Positions 16,960 through 25,730 of a DNA stretch of 64,000 nucleotides are shown here, piece by piece. This DNA is from Arthrobacter sp. SLBN-100 (GTDB lineage Bacteria; Actinomycetota; Actinomycetes; Actinomycetales; Micrococcaceae). The DNA is taken from the NCBI RefSeq assembly GCF_006715305.1, contig NZ_VFMY01000001.1:3596001-3660000 (forward strand), written 5' to 3'. A program made the translations under genes and the position numbers. The notes under the pieces were generated by a model, which ran no database searches, had not been told where the DNA came from, and was given only the letters and a program-made list of their open reading frames with translations. Each line of letters opens with the position of its first letter. Positions within the stretch are counted from its first letter, which is position 1.

Positions 16960-17085
16960 CCGGTAACTCCTGTGCGTGAGCTTGGGTAAGGGCGCAGCTC
17001 AGTGGTGCCGTCTCACGCCGTACCGGAGTGTTGGGGGACACACTTGTTAACCTTGTGGACGGGCGCTCCGCGAGCTTGCTACTCC

Positions 17086-17091
17086 ATTCTA
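17086..17091 (-). promoter_or_regulatory. Possible -10 element for purSQL
   Basis: TAGAAT on the minus strand, about 130 nt before purS, fits the actinobacterial TANNNT -10 pattern. No convincing -35 is seen. The rest of 16960-17216 shows no gene. Confidence 0.3.
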
Positions 17092-17216
17092 CCGGCCGGA
17101 GCACCCCACCCTGTATTCGGCGGATTTCGGTCGCAAGCCCGGGCTGTGCCGGGTGGTTTGAAGGGCGGCAGGGCGGGCCTCTGGAGTTGGGCCGATGGTG
17201 TCACTAGGATTGCTGG

Positions 17217-17399
17217 ATGGCTGAGAAATCGAGATCCGTACTGTTGCCGATGGTTGCCGCTGCAGTGTTCGCCGGGCTGGGGCGCATGGTGCTCCAAAAG
17301 GTAAAAGCGGACCGGCTTGCGCGGGAGAGCCGGGTCGCCGGACCCGTGGACGAAAAGACCAGGCAGTGGATCAGCGATGTGGTTCGAACACCCCGGTAA
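17217..17399 (+). CDS. Small membrane-anchored hypothetical protein
   Basis: This 60-residue product has an N-terminal hydrophobic stretch (VLLPMVAAAVFAGLGRMVL, about residues 8-26) followed by a charged cytoplasmic tail. It is followed by a good intrinsic terminator, which supports it being an expressed gene. I recognise no family. Confidence 0.55.
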   Translation: MAEKSRSVLLPMVAAAVFAGLGRMVLQKVKADRLARESRVAGPVDEKTRQWISDVVRTPR

Positions 17400-17434
17400 C
17401 AGGGTTCCGGGCGGCACTTGGTCCGAGCTTCTCC

Positions 17435-17459
17435 GGGCGTCCTGCGGGGCGCCCTTTTT
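17435..17459 (+). terminator. Intrinsic terminator after the small membrane protein gene
   Basis: An 8-bp stem (GGGCGTCC with GGGCGCCC, one G-U pair) and a TGCG loop are followed by TTTTT. Confidence 0.8.
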
Positions 17460-17658
17460 CCTGCCCCTTCGGGGTCCCCCGCAGCGTGCATGAGCGGTAA
17501 AGAAATCACTGTTGCGCCCTATGTCATATTCAGCTATCAGTCTGTACCCTGTGAATCGGCTGGTCGTGCGGAATGACAAAATCTGTAATTCCACATTTAA
17601 GACAGTCATTTCGGGCCCGAAACCATGGCCGGGCCGGCTCCTCGTGAAAGGGTTGCAC

Positions 17659-20600
17659 GTGAGATCTACTGGAAAGAGCCCCTTGCGGGGCGGGGGATTC
17701 CGGAAGGCTGCGGCGCTGGCCGTGGGTCTGCCTCTGCTCCTCTCCCCGATGGCCGTAAGTCCCGCTACCGCGGCGCCGGCCGGCCAGGACATGGCGATCG
17801 GGGCGAAGAGTACCGCGTCTGCTGAGTTCGTGGATGGGCGCTACATTGTTGTTCTCGCAGGTGCAGCAGCCGCCGCTTATGAGGGTGAGACCCCCGGTCT
17901 TGCGCCCACCAAGCCGGAGAATGGCCGCAAACTGGATCCTGGAAGTACCAATTACAAGGCCTACGATGCGCATCTCCGCCAGCAACAGCGGGACGTCGCT
18001 GCCAGCCAGGGGGTTACGCCGCAAAAGCAGTTCACCGCTGCCCTCAACGGTTTCAGTGCCCAGCTGACTGCCGCGCAGGCCATGGAGCTGTCCAGGGACA
18101 AGAAGGTCCTGGCGGTGACGCCGGACGTGGAGAATGCCCCGGACTACACCACTACAGACTTCCTCAAGCTGACCGGGCCCGACGGCATGTGGGCCAAACA
18201 GTTTGGCGGGGAAGCCAATGCCGGCAAGGGCGTTGTGGTTGGCGTCATCGATTCGGGCTACGCCCCGGACAACCCCTTCCTCCAAGGCGAACCCGTCCAG
18301 CCGCTGGTCGGGCAGGCGCAGGTGGGCGTCCCGTACCGCACCGCGGAGGGAAGCATCGCCATGCTCAAAGCCGATGGAACCACCTTCGAGGGTGAATGCC
18401 AGAAGGGCCAGGGAACGGGGGCTTCCTTCGACGGCTCGCTGTGCAACTCGAAGGTGATCGGTGCCAGGTACTTCGCCGATTCCTTCCTGCAGTACGTACC
18501 ACCGGAGAACCGGGCCCCTGAAGAACTCATTTCCCCCGTGGACGTCGGCAGCCACGGCACCCACACTGCCACAACGGCGGCCGGCAACGCGGACGTGGAG
18601 CAGGTCATCGACGGCGCCAGCTTCGGCAAGAGCTCCGGCGTCGCCCCTGCCGCAAAGGTCTCCGTCTACAAGATCTGCTGGGAGGATACCAACCCTGACA
18701 CCGGAGGCTGCTACTCCTCCGCTTCAGTGGAGGCAGTGGACGCGGCCATCAAGGACGGTGTGGATGTCCTGAACTACTCCATCTCCGGCAACAACGACAG
18801 CACCATTGATCCTGTGGCGCTGGCCTTCCTGAATGCTGCCGCTGCAGGAGTTTTCGTCTCCGCTTCGGCCGGCAACTCGGGCCCAACCGTTTCCACCGTC
18901 AACCACGCCGCCCCGTGGCTGACCACGGTGGCTGCATCCACCTTCCCCAGCGAACTGCTCGGAACTGTCAAGGTCTCCGATGGGTCGCTGTACCGTGGAG
19001 CTTCGATCATGAAGTCCGAAGTGGCAGGCAAGCCGGTTGTTGTCGCGGCCGCCGCGGCAGCTGCAGATGCCGCCAATCCAAACCTTTGCGGCCCCGGCTC
19101 ACTTGATGCTGCCAAGGTGGCGGGCAAGGTGGTGGTCTGCGACCGCGGTGTTGTGGACAGGACGGCCAAGAGCCAGGAGGTCCAGAACAAGGGCGGCGTC
19201 GGAATGATCCTGGTGAACCTCACCAGCAGCTCCGAAGACGCGGACAACCACGTGCTGCCCACCGTGCACGTGAATGCCCCGAAGAGCCTGGAACTCAAGT
19301 CCAAGCTGGAAGCCAACCCGGCACTGACCGTCAGCCTGGTCAAGGGAGACCTGACCGGCGAACCCCCGGCCCCTGCGCCGCAGCTTGCCGGGTTCTCCTC
19401 CCGCGGGCCAAGCCTTGCCTCCGGCGGCGACCTGCTGAAACCCGACATCGCGGCGCCCGGCGTCAACGTCCTGGCCGGCGTCTCCACGATCGGCAACCAT
19501 GGAGCCCAGTTCGGCTTTATGTCCGGCACCTCGATGGCTGCACCGCACATCGCCGGGTTCGGCGCGCTGGTACTCAGCAAGCAGCCCCGGTGGACCCCTG
19601 CCATGGTCAAGTCCGCCATGATGACCACCGCCTACCCGCTGGTGAACGCCGACGGCTCGCCCAACACGGATCCGTTCCACGGCGGAGCCGGGCACATTGA
19701 CTCAACCCGTGTGCTGGATCCGGGCCTGGTCTACAACTCCGGCATCAAGGACTGGCTGGGGTTCCTCAACGGCCAGGGTGTTGACACCGGCTCTCCGCAG
19801 GCCGGCACCATCGCCGCCCGGGACTTGAACCTGCCCTCCATCGCGCTCGGCAGCCTGGTGGGCGAAGTCCAGGTGAAGCGCCAGCTGACCGCCCTGGTTC
19901 CCGGCACCTACCGGCCCGAAGTCAACCTCCCTGGCTTCAACGTCCAGGTGGAACCAAAGACGCTGAGTTTCCGCAACGCAGGCCAGACGCGTGAAGTTAC
20001 CCTTAGCATCAGGAACGTCAGCGCCCCGACGGGCAAGTTCAGCACCGGCAGCCTGACCTGGAAGGGCCCGCGCACTGTAAGCTCTCCCATCGCCATCCGG
20101 CCGGTAGACGCGCAGATCGCACCGTCGTTCTCCTTCAGCTCGGCTACCGGAACCGGCAGCGGGACCATGGAGCTGGTCTCCGGATCGGACAGCCCCATTA
20201 GGGTAGGGGTGGAAGGCCTTGCTCCGCTGAGCCAGACCGCCATCACGAAGACCCCCGGGGAATACGCACCGGCCAATGATGCGCACAACGCACTGCTCGA
20301 AGTGGTAGTGCCGGAAGGGGCATCCTCCGCCCGCCTGGGTGTCCAGGCCCAATCCAACGACGTCGACTGGGACATGGTGGTCTATGCACCGAATGCCGCG
20401 GGAGGATTCACGGCCACCCAGGTGGCGACGGCTTCGGCCAGCGAGTTCCTCGACCTGGAGGCGCCACCTGCCGGCACGTACTACATCGTGGCCAACCTCT
20501 ACTCCACGCCGGACAACGGGGCGGCCACGGCGACCGTTCAGGCGGTTATATTGGCCGGGGATGCGGGCAACCTCACGGTGGACCCGAATCCGATCGTGGC

Positions 20601-20787
20601 TCCCAACGGCGCCGCCACCTCGGCCACACTGTCCTGGACAGGCCTGTCCGAAGGGGCTTACCAGTCCCGCCTGAGCCTGGGCGAGAACGCTATCAGGACC
20701 TGGATCAACGTCCAGGTGGGCTCAGCCTCCGCTGCCCCATCCGGGGCTCCGCAGGTAGCCTTCGCGGACCGCGTGCCCGCGGCCTAG
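17659..20787 (+). CDS. Secreted subtilisin-like serine protease (S8) with PA and Fn3-like domains
   Basis: GTG at 17659, preceded by AAAGGG, gives 1042 residues. A signal peptide (RKAAALAVGLPLLLSPMAVSPATAAPA) is followed by an I9-type propeptide (about 55-160) and the peptidase domain. The catalytic triad is Asp198 (GVIDSGY), His299 (SHGTHTA) and Ser625 (GTSMAAP). A PA domain is inserted between His and Ser (around 440-560). The C-terminal 350 residues include an Fn3_6-like domain (PSIALGSL, VTLSIRNV) and a pre-peptidase-like beta domain (NDVDWDMVVYAPNAAGG). It resembles actinobacterial and plant-like subtilases that degrade extracellular protein. No sortase or membrane anchor is visible. Two SSI-family genes lie just downstream on the other strand. 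Confidence 0.93.
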   Translation: MRSTGKSPLRGGGFRKAAALAVGLPLLLSPMAVSPATAAPAGQDMAIGAKSTASAEFVDGRYIVVLAGAAAAAYEGETPGLAPTKPENGRKLDPGSTNYKAYDAHLRQQQRDVAASQGVTPQKQFTAALNGFSAQLTAAQAMELSRDKKVLAVTPDVENAPDYTTTDFLKLTGPDGMWAKQFGGEANAGKGVVVGVIDSGYAPDNPFLQGEPVQPLVGQAQVGVPYRTAEGSIAMLKADGTTFEGECQKGQGTGASFDGSLCNSKVIGARYFADSFLQYVPPENRAPEELISPVDVGSHGTHTATTAAGNADVEQVIDGASFGKSSGVAPAAKVSVYKICWEDTNPDTGGCYSSASVEAVDAAIKDGVDVLNYSISGNNDSTIDPVALAFLNAAAAGVFVSASAGNSGPTVSTVNHAAPWLTTVAASTFPSELLGTVKVSDGSLYRGASIMKSEVAGKPVVVAAAAAAADAANPNLCGPGSLDAAKVAGKVVVCDRGVVDRTAKSQEVQNKGGVGMILVNLTSSSEDADNHVLPTVHVNAPKSLELKSKLEANPALTVSLVKGDLTGEPPAPAPQLAGFSSRGPSLASGGDLLKPDIAAPGVNVLAGVSTIGNHGAQFGFMSGTSMAAPHIAGFGALVLSKQPRWTPAMVKSAMMTTAYPLVNADGSPNTDPFHGGAGHIDSTRVLDPGLVYNSGIKDWLGFLNGQGVDTGSPQAGTIAARDLNLPSIALGSLVGEVQVKRQLTALVPGTYRPEVNLPGFNVQVEPKTLSFRNAGQTREVTLSIRNVSAPTGKFSTGSLTWKGPRTVSSPIAIRPVDAQIAPSFSFSSATGTGSGTMELVSGSDSPIRVGVEGLAPLSQTAITKTPGEYAPANDAHNALLEVVVPEGASSARLGVQAQSNDVDWDMVVYAPNAAGGFTATQVATASASEFLDLEAPPAGTYYIVANLYSTPDNGAATATVQAVILAGDAGNLTVDPNPIVAPNGAATSATLSWTGLSEGAYQSRLSLGENAIRTWINVQVGSASAAPSGAPQVAFADRVPAA

Positions 20788-20805
20788 CACCCTGACGTTT
20801 TACGG

Positions 20806-20846
20806 AAGCAGGATCCCGGGCGGTTGAACCGCCCGGGATCCTGCTT
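20806..20846. terminator. Bidirectional terminator hairpin after the subtilase gene
   Basis: A perfect 18-bp stem (AAGCAGGATCCCGGGCGG and its complement) encloses the loop TTGAA. It lies between the subtilase stop and the convergent SSI-like gene; CTTCTTT follows on the plus strand. Confidence 0.85.
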
Positions 20847-20860
20847 CTTTGCCGGTAAAC

Positions 20861-21208
20861 CTAGGTGTTGCCCCAGGCGCCGCCTGTGCTGCCCAGCAGG
20901 GGTGCCATCGCTTTCCACCGTGAGATTTCGCAGCCGTCGGTCCGGGTGAAAACCGAATCAACAGCGCGCCCGTGGAACGTCCCGGTGACCTGGGCAACCT
21001 GCGGCCCTCCGTACTGCTGGGTGCACAGCCTGGGCGGCCCGGGTTTCGGGAAGAAGATGTCCTCACCGTGCTGCCGGACTGCTGTCAGTGCAGCTTCCGG
21101 GTCCGGCAGGTTGCTCTCAGCGGAAGGGCCATCGTCGTCGGCCACCAGCCGAAAGAGGTAATCGACTGCGTCAGGGTTTTCCCGCAGCCTGATGGTCAGG
21201 TCGATCAT
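20861..21208 (-). CDS. SSI-family protease inhibitor-like protein without signal peptide
   Basis: This 115-residue protein aligns along its whole length with the SSI lipoprotein at 22115-22735. It keeps RLCTQQYGGPQ and the second cysteine in DGCEISRW, so the reactive-loop disulfide can form. The two cysteines of the first SSI disulfide are replaced (RLVADDD for LVCVNG, AALTAV for AACAAL), and no signal peptide is present. It may act in the cytoplasm, have lost its role as an inhibitor, or bind a different partner. The start overlaps the glycosylase stop by 4 nt. Confidence 0.72.
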   Translation of the reverse strand: MIDLTIRLRENPDAVDYLFRLVADDDGPSAESNLPDPEAALTAVRQHGEDIFFPKPGPPRLCTQQYGGPQVAQVTGTFHGRAVDSVFTRTDGCEISRWKAMAPLLGSTGGAWGNT

Positions 21209-22137
21209 GCCGCAGCATCCCAGGAGAGTGCGGCCAGTTCGAGGGCAAGCTTTCTGCGGAGCCCGGCTGCCTCGGCGGCGAAAGAACGTTGCCGTTCCAC
21301 GTAGGCGGCCTTGCCCTGCGCGGTTTCAATGGGAATGGCGGGGTAGCCCCACTCCGCAAGGTCGTAAGGGGAAGCCTGCATGTCCATGGCCCGGATGCGC
21401 CAGGACAGTTCAAAGCAATCCATCACCAGTTCACTGGGCAGGGCCGGCAGCAGCTTGTAGGCCCATTTGTACAGGTCCATGTTGGCGTGCAGGCACCCCG
21501 GCTGCTCCAGCTGCCGCTGGGATTCACGGCTGGGTGCCAGTTCATTGAGCGGGACGGCATCCGGGGTGTAGAAGCGGAAGGCATCGAAGTGGCTGCAACG
21601 GATCCGGTTGTCCTCCACCACCTTGTCCGTCCCCGCTGAACCGAGGCGCAGCTGCAGGTATTCGTGCCGCAGGTCGAACCGGTCCTGGTGGTAGACCATA
21701 GCCCATTCGTGCAGGCCGAAGCAGCCAAACTGGGCTGGCCTTGCTGCTGTGCCCCGCAGGATGATTTCAGCAAAGGAGACGGCATCCTTGCGGTCGGCAA
21801 GAAAGCCTTGGCGGTCGAAGGTGACCGCAGTACTTCCCGGCGGCAGGCCCAGGGCGGCGAGCTCGCCGTCGTCCGGCGTCCGGTAGTGTTTCCACCCGCG
21901 GCGGGCGGCCGCTTCCTTGCCCACAAGGACGACGCCGGCACCCGGGTGCCAGCGCCGGAGCTGGCCCGGTTTCCGGGTGTAGTACGTGAAGAGGAAGTCT
22001 TCTACCGGGTGTTTTTGCCCCGCGGAGCGCCGGGCAAGGTAGGGGTCCGCATAGCGGCCGACGCGCCTCTGGTGGGCTTCCTCCCTCGCCCGCCATTCAT
22101 CCGCGGCCAGGACCCTAGGCTGCTCCACCGGTGGCAC
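21205..22137 (-). CDS. Protein annotated in relatives as 3-methyladenine DNA glycosylase
   Basis: GTG at 22137 with AAAGGA eight bases upstream gives 310 residues; an ATG at 22167 would overlap the upstream gene more. Sequences of this type (RVLAADEWRAREEAHQRRV, KHPVEDFLFTYYTRKPGQLRRWHPG, GCFGLHEWAMVYH, PGCLHANMDLYKWAYKL) are common in actinobacteria and usually carry the 3-methyladenine glycosylase name. I see no helix-hairpin-helix motif, so the activity is not supported by a visible motif. It is sandwiched between two SSI-like genes, with overlaps at both ends. Confidence 0.65.
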   Translation of the reverse strand: MPPVEQPRVLAADEWRAREEAHQRRVGRYADPYLARRSAGQKHPVEDFLFTYYTRKPGQLRRWHPGAGVVLVGKEAAARRGWKHYRTPDDGELAALGLPPGSTAVTFDRQGFLADRKDAVSFAEIILRGTAARPAQFGCFGLHEWAMVYHQDRFDLRHEYLQLRLGSAGTDKVVEDNRIRCSHFDAFRFYTPDAVPLNELAPSRESQRQLEQPGCLHANMDLYKWAYKLLPALPSELVMDCFELSWRIRAMDMQASPYDLAEWGYPAIPIETAQGKAAYVERQRSFAAEAAGLRRKLALELAALSWDAAA

Positions 22138-22735
22138 CGATGACGTCCTTTGCCGCATTCCAGGCACTGATTTCGCAGCCGTTGGTGCGCTTAAAGGCGT
22201 CTTCGACAGGGACGCCGTCCACCACTCCGGTGATCGTGGCTTCCTGGGGGCCGCCGTATTGCTGCGTGCACACCTGGTCGGTCCGGAGGGCCGGCGGAGC
22301 CAGCAGGGCGGCGTTTTCTTTCAGGGCTGCGCAGGCTGCATCCGCGGTGGGGTGCTGGCTTTCGGCGTCGGGCACGCCGTTGACGCAGACCAGGGTGTAG
22401 CGGACCTCGGGCTCGCCGGCCGACGGCTTGACGGTGATCGCCAGTTCGGCATTGCCTTGGCCGGGACCGGCTGACGGCCCCGTGGGTGGCTCGGGTGAGG
22501 GCGCCGGGGCGGTTGATTCGGCGTCGGGGGCGGTGCTGTCGGAAGGGGCAGCCGAACCCGGTGATGCTGATGACGAAGTAGGGGCTGTCGAGCTGGCCGA
22601 GGCGTCGCCGGACGGCGTGCCGCCGCCTTGGCCCGGGGAGCACGCCGGCACCAGCAGGAGCGCCGCCAACAGCAGCACTGTCGAATGCATCTTGCCTGCA
22701 GGCATATGGTGCCTGCGCCGCGGCCTGTCCGTCAT
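22115..22735 (-). CDS. SSI-family serine protease inhibitor, predicted lipoprotein
   Basis: The 206-residue protein has a signal peptide ending in the lipobox VPAC (Cys near 32), a Ser/Pro/Ala-rich linker (about 35-95) and a C-terminal Streptomyces subtilisin inhibitor domain. All four SSI cysteines are present (LVCVNG, DAACAAL, QVCTQQYGG, NGCEISAW). By alignment with SSI the P1-P1' residues after the third cysteine would be Gln-Gln instead of Met-Val. The ATG overlaps the marR stop by 4 nt, which decides the start. A surface-held inhibitor could protect the cell from the nearby secreted subtilase; this link is inferred. Confidence 0.82.
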   Translation of the reverse strand: MTDRPRRRHHMPAGKMHSTVLLLAALLLVPACSPGQGGGTPSGDASASSTAPTSSSASPGSAAPSDSTAPDAESTAPAPSPEPPTGPSAGPGQGNAELAITVKPSAGEPEVRYTLVCVNGVPDAESQHPTADAACAALKENAALLAPPALRTDQVCTQQYGGPQEATITGVVDGVPVEDAFKRTNGCEISAWNAAKDVIGATGGAA

Positions 22736-23283
22736 GCTGACATTCTACTGCCGCGGCCAAGCGGCTGACCCTGGGAGGTAGCTGCGATGAGTCCCATCAT
22801 CGACGCATGCAGCTCGGTGACCTGGTCCCGCGTCAGGCCAAGGCGCTCCATCATGGTCCCGGGGACCTTTAGCGCCTCCTGCCGCAGCGCCGCACCCGCT
22901 GGGGTCAGGTCAACGGCGAGGGCGCGCTCGTTGCCGTCCACCCGCCGTCGGGAGATCAGGCCCGACGCCTCAAGGCGCCGCAGCAGAGGCGAGATAGTGG
23001 CCGGTTCCTGCGCCAGCGCATCACTGATGTTCCGCACCGTCCGGGGACTGGACTCCCAGAGGCACAACATCACCAGGTACTGCGGGTGGGTGAGATTCAT
23101 CCTCTCCAGTACGGGCTTGTAAGCGCCCACCACGCTGCGGGCTGCCACCGTCAAGGCGAAGCACAGCTGATGCTCCAGCAGCAGATCATCATCTTTCGGC
23201 GTGCCGGTACCGGCAGTGGCGGCGCCAGCCGGGGTCGCGGCGGCAGTTCCGGCTGCGGTAGCGGTGCTGGTTACAGGGTTCAT
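22732..23283 (-). CDS. MarR-family transcriptional regulator
   Basis: This 183-residue regulator has an Ala/Thr-rich start and then a MarR fold: LTHPQYLVMLCLWE, the recognition region NISDALAQEPATISPLLRRLEASGLI, and wing residues RRRVDGNERALAVDL. It probably represses its own promoter and the overlapping SSI/glycosylase genes. The upstream segment 23290-23320 contains an AT-rich inverted TTAGTGCACTAA, a fitting MarR operator. Confidence 0.88.
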   Translation of the reverse strand: MNPVTSTATAAGTAAATPAGAATAGTGTPKDDDLLLEHQLCFALTVAARSVVGAYKPVLERMNLTHPQYLVMLCLWESSPRTVRNISDALAQEPATISPLLRRLEASGLISRRRVDGNERALAVDLTPAGAALRQEALKVPGTMMERLGLTRDQVTELHASMMGLIAATSQGQPLGRGSRMSA

Positions 23284-23295
23284 CGGGACTCCAAT

Positions 23296-23310
23296 TGTTA
23301 GTGCACTAAT
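23296..23310. promoter_or_regulatory. Putative MarR operator
   Basis: The palindrome TTAGTGCACTAA followed by TTATTAGCG lies just upstream of the marR start, in an AT-rich patch between marR and the divergent small gene at 23360. Symmetry and position suggest autoregulation. Confidence 0.5.
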
Positions 23311-23359
23311 TATTAGCGTACGCTGTTGCTGGCCACGACATTACTGAAGGAGTCGGTTC

Positions 23360-23602
23360 ATGGGTAAGGCAAGTCCTGGCAGCAAGGGGAATGCTTCCCA
23401 GCGCTTCATGCGGGCAACCGGCAAGCTGCGGGCCGTTTTCGGTCCCGCCAGCCGCACGTCCCTGGCCCATGACATGACGGAAGAAAACCGCCGGCTCCTG
23501 GCCCAGCGCGAGGCTGAAACCCAGCAGTGGGAGACCATCACGCGCCCCGACGGCAGCACCTACGTCGTGCCGCGGAACCCGGACGACAAATCACTCCGCT
23601 GA
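23360..23602 (+). CDS. Small hypothetical protein (family A, first copy)
   Basis: This 80-residue basic protein has GKLRAVFGPASRTSLAHD in the middle and a C-terminal TRPDGSTYVVPRNPDD. It has an upstream AAGGAG and diverges from marR. The core KLRAVFGPASR is similar to RLRFFFGPAAR in the protein at 23774-23989, and both end in a motif of the form (DG/AG)-x-x-Y-x-V-x-R. No known domain is recognised. Confidence 0.65.
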   Translation: MGKASPGSKGNASQRFMRATGKLRAVFGPASRTSLAHDMTEENRRLLAQREAETQQWETITRPDGSTYVVPRNPDDKSLR

Positions 23603-23609
23603 CCCTGCT

Positions 23610-23631
23610 GCCGGACCGGTGCCGGTCCGGC
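23610..23631 (+). terminator. GC-rich hairpin, possible terminator
   Basis: A perfect 10-bp stem (GCCGGACCGG and its complement) begins 8 nt after the 80-residue gene. There is no T-tract immediately after it. Confidence 0.4.
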
Positions 23632-23773
23632 ATCGGTCCCGCCCCCGGTTCTCCCGGGCTGCAGATCCTTTTCGGGGCGCCGGGCGTAAAATAAGGGCAC
23701 TGGCTCCGCCAGGAGCACGACCTTTTTTCTTGGAATAGCTCTCCCCCGGCATACGGGAAGGGGGTGGAAAACA

Positions 23774-23989
23774 GTGGCACATTTCGTCCAGGGGTTTATG
23801 AGCCTGACGGACAGGCTCCGCTTCTTCTTTGGCCCCGCCGCCAGGCTGGACTCCAGTTTGCCGGTTATGCACAGGCACGACGAATTCGAGCAGGCCTCGG
23901 AGGAGGAACTGACGCATTTTGTGGTGGAAAGCGATTCTGCAGGCCATCACTACGCGGTACGCCGCGACGACCTCGAGAAGGAGGCTTGA
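23774..23989 (+). CDS. Small hypothetical protein (family A, second copy)
   Basis: GTG at 23774 with an upstream AAGGGGGTGG gives 71 residues. The RLRFFFGPAARLDSS and HHYAVRRDDLEKEA segments resemble the protein at 23360-23602; here the middle is acidic (EFEQASEEEL). The pair looks like an old local duplication. Confidence 0.6.
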   Translation: MAHFVQGFMSLTDRLRFFFGPAARLDSSLPVMHRHDEFEQASEEELTHFVVESDSAGHHYAVRRDDLEKEA

Positions 23990-24030
23990 CCCAGCCACCC
24001 CGGACAGCACTGCTGCGGTCAGACTCAAAA

Positions 24031-24069
24031 AATGCACTGGTGACGGACTCAGTCCGTCACCAGTGCATT
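24031..24069. terminator. Bidirectional terminator between the small gene and lysC
   Basis: The 19-bp arms AATGCACTGGTGACGGACT and complement are separated by one base. On the minus strand the hairpin is followed by TTTTTTG, so it should end the lysC transcript well. Confidence 0.85.
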
Positions 24070-24130
24070 CTTGTGGCAGGAAGCTTTGTTGCGGGAGCTC
24101 TGCTGCAGGGGATTTTGCTGCAGGAAGCGG

Positions 24131-25489
24131 CTAACGGCCCGTGCCGCCGTATACCGTGGCTTCGCTTTCGCTGTCCAGCTCGAAGGCCCGGTGGATCACG
24201 CGCACGGCCTCGTCCAGCAGGTCGGCGTGGGTAACAACAGAGATACGGATCTCCGAGGTGGAGATCATGTTGATGTTGATGCCGGCGTCCGAGAGTGCCT
24301 TGAAGAACGTAGCGGAGACGCCCGGGTGGGAGCGCATTCCGGCGCCGATCAGGGACAGCTTGCCAATCTGTTCGTTGTACTCGATGGTCTCGAAGCCGAT
24401 CTGGTCCTGGGCTGCGTGCAGGGCTGCCAGGGCGTCGGCGCCTTCGACGATGGGCAGCGTGAAGGAGATGTCCGTCCGGCCGGTGCCGTGGGTGGAGACG
24501 TTCTGCACGATCATGTCGATGTTTGAGTGTGCATCTGCAATAACCTGGAAGATCGCGGCTGCCTTGCCGGGAATGTCCGGAACACCAACAACGGTGACCT
24601 TGGCTTCGGAACGGTCGTGCGCGACGCCGGAGATGATTGGCTGCTCCAAGGCAACTCCCTCTTGTGTGGTGATCTTGTCTTCGGCGCTGGGGATGACCCA
24701 GGTGCCTTCGTGCTGGCTGAATGACGAGCGGACGTGCAGCGGCACGCCGAACCTGCGCGCGTACTCGACGCAGCGAAGGTGCAGGATCTTGGCTCCCGAG
24801 GCTGCGAGTTCAAGCATTTCCTCGCTGGAGATCGTGTCGATCTTCCGGGCCGAGGGGACCACTCGCGGATCGGCGGTGTAGATACCGTCCACGTCGGTGT
24901 AGATTTCGCAGACGTCGGCCTCCAGGGCCGCTGCCAGTGCCACGGCCGTGGTGTCGGAACCGCCGCGGCCAAGGGTGGTGATTTCGTTGGTGGCGCGGCT
25001 CATGCCCTGGAAACCCGCCACGATGGCGATGTTGTCCTTATCGAGCGCGGTGCGGATCCGGTGGGGGTCGACGTCGATGATCCGGGCCTTGCCGTGGATG
25101 CCGTCGGTGATCATGCCGGCCTGGGAACCCGTGAAGGACTGGGCAGAGGCGCCCAGCTTGTTGATGGCCATGGCCAGGAGGGCCATGGAGATCCTCTCGC
25201 CGGCGGACAGCAGCATGTCCATCTCGCGGGCAGGGGCGGAATCGGTCACCTGGGCGGCAAGGTCAAGGAGTTCGTCAGTGGTGTCACCCATGGCCGATAC
25301 CACCACAACCACTTCATTGCCGGCAGCCTGGGCATCCACCACCCGCTTGGCCACCCGCTTGATGCCATCGGCATCCGCCACGGACGATCCGCCAAACTTC
25401 TGCACGATGAGCTGTTTGGTCACGGCGGCGCCGCCGGGCAGCTCCTGCGGCTGCGTTGCGTTGTGCACTTCGGTAGTGGGCGTACTCAT
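24131..25489 (-). CDS. lysC: Aspartate kinase
   Basis: This 452-residue enzyme phosphorylates aspartate, the first step to lysine, threonine and methionine. The kinase core starts with [20 protein letters not shown] and contains [16 protein letters not shown]; two ACT domains fill the C-terminal ~170 residues ([40 protein letters not shown]) and bind lysine or threonine for feedback control. ATG at 25489 has AAGG seven bases upstream; GTG at 25423, nearer the conserved start, is an alternative. asd is not next to it in this window. Confidence 0.95.
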   Translation of the reverse strand: MSTPTTEVHNATQPQELPGGAAVTKQLIVQKFGGSSVADADGIKRVAKRVVDAQAAGNEVVVVVSAMGDTTDELLDLAAQVTDSAPAREMDMLLSAGERISMALLAMAINKLGASAQSFTGSQAGMITDGIHGKARIIDVDPHRIRTALDKDNIAIVAGFQGMSRATNEITTLGRGGSDTTAVALAAALEADVCEIYTDVDGIYTADPRVVPSARKIDTISSEEMLELAASGAKILHLRCVEYARRFGVPLHVRSSFSQHEGTWVIPSAEDKITTQEGVALEQPIISGVAHDRSEAKVTVVGVPDIPGKAAAIFQVIADAHSNIDMIVQNVSTHGTGRTDISFTLPIVEGADALAALHAAQDQIGFETIEYNEQIGKLSLIGAGMRSHPGVSATFFKALSDAGININMISTSEIRISVVTHADLLDEAVRVIHRAFELDSESEATVYGGTGR

Positions 25490-25730
25490 GCGCGAACCTT
25501 CACTGGATCAATGTGGAGTCCGGCCAGGCAGCCGTAATGCGTGTTGGCCCTGACCCGGGGAACTAGCGCCATTATTGGCGCGACTTCTTCCCACCAGTTT
25601 ATCGCCGCGCAAGGCCAGGGGTTGAATTGTGACCGGATCCCGGCCCTCAGGGCCCCTGCCGGCAGGCTCCGCAGGCGTAGGCTCAAAGTCTCAGCATGCA
25701 TCAAAACTGTGGGGGACAGGTGCACAATAC

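Noticed and set aside
17512..17658. Longer N-terminus for the subtilase from ATG at 17521 or upstream
   Set aside because: The GTG at 17659 has AAAGGG upstream and is followed directly by a normal signal peptide; the extension would place about 50 non-signal residues before it.
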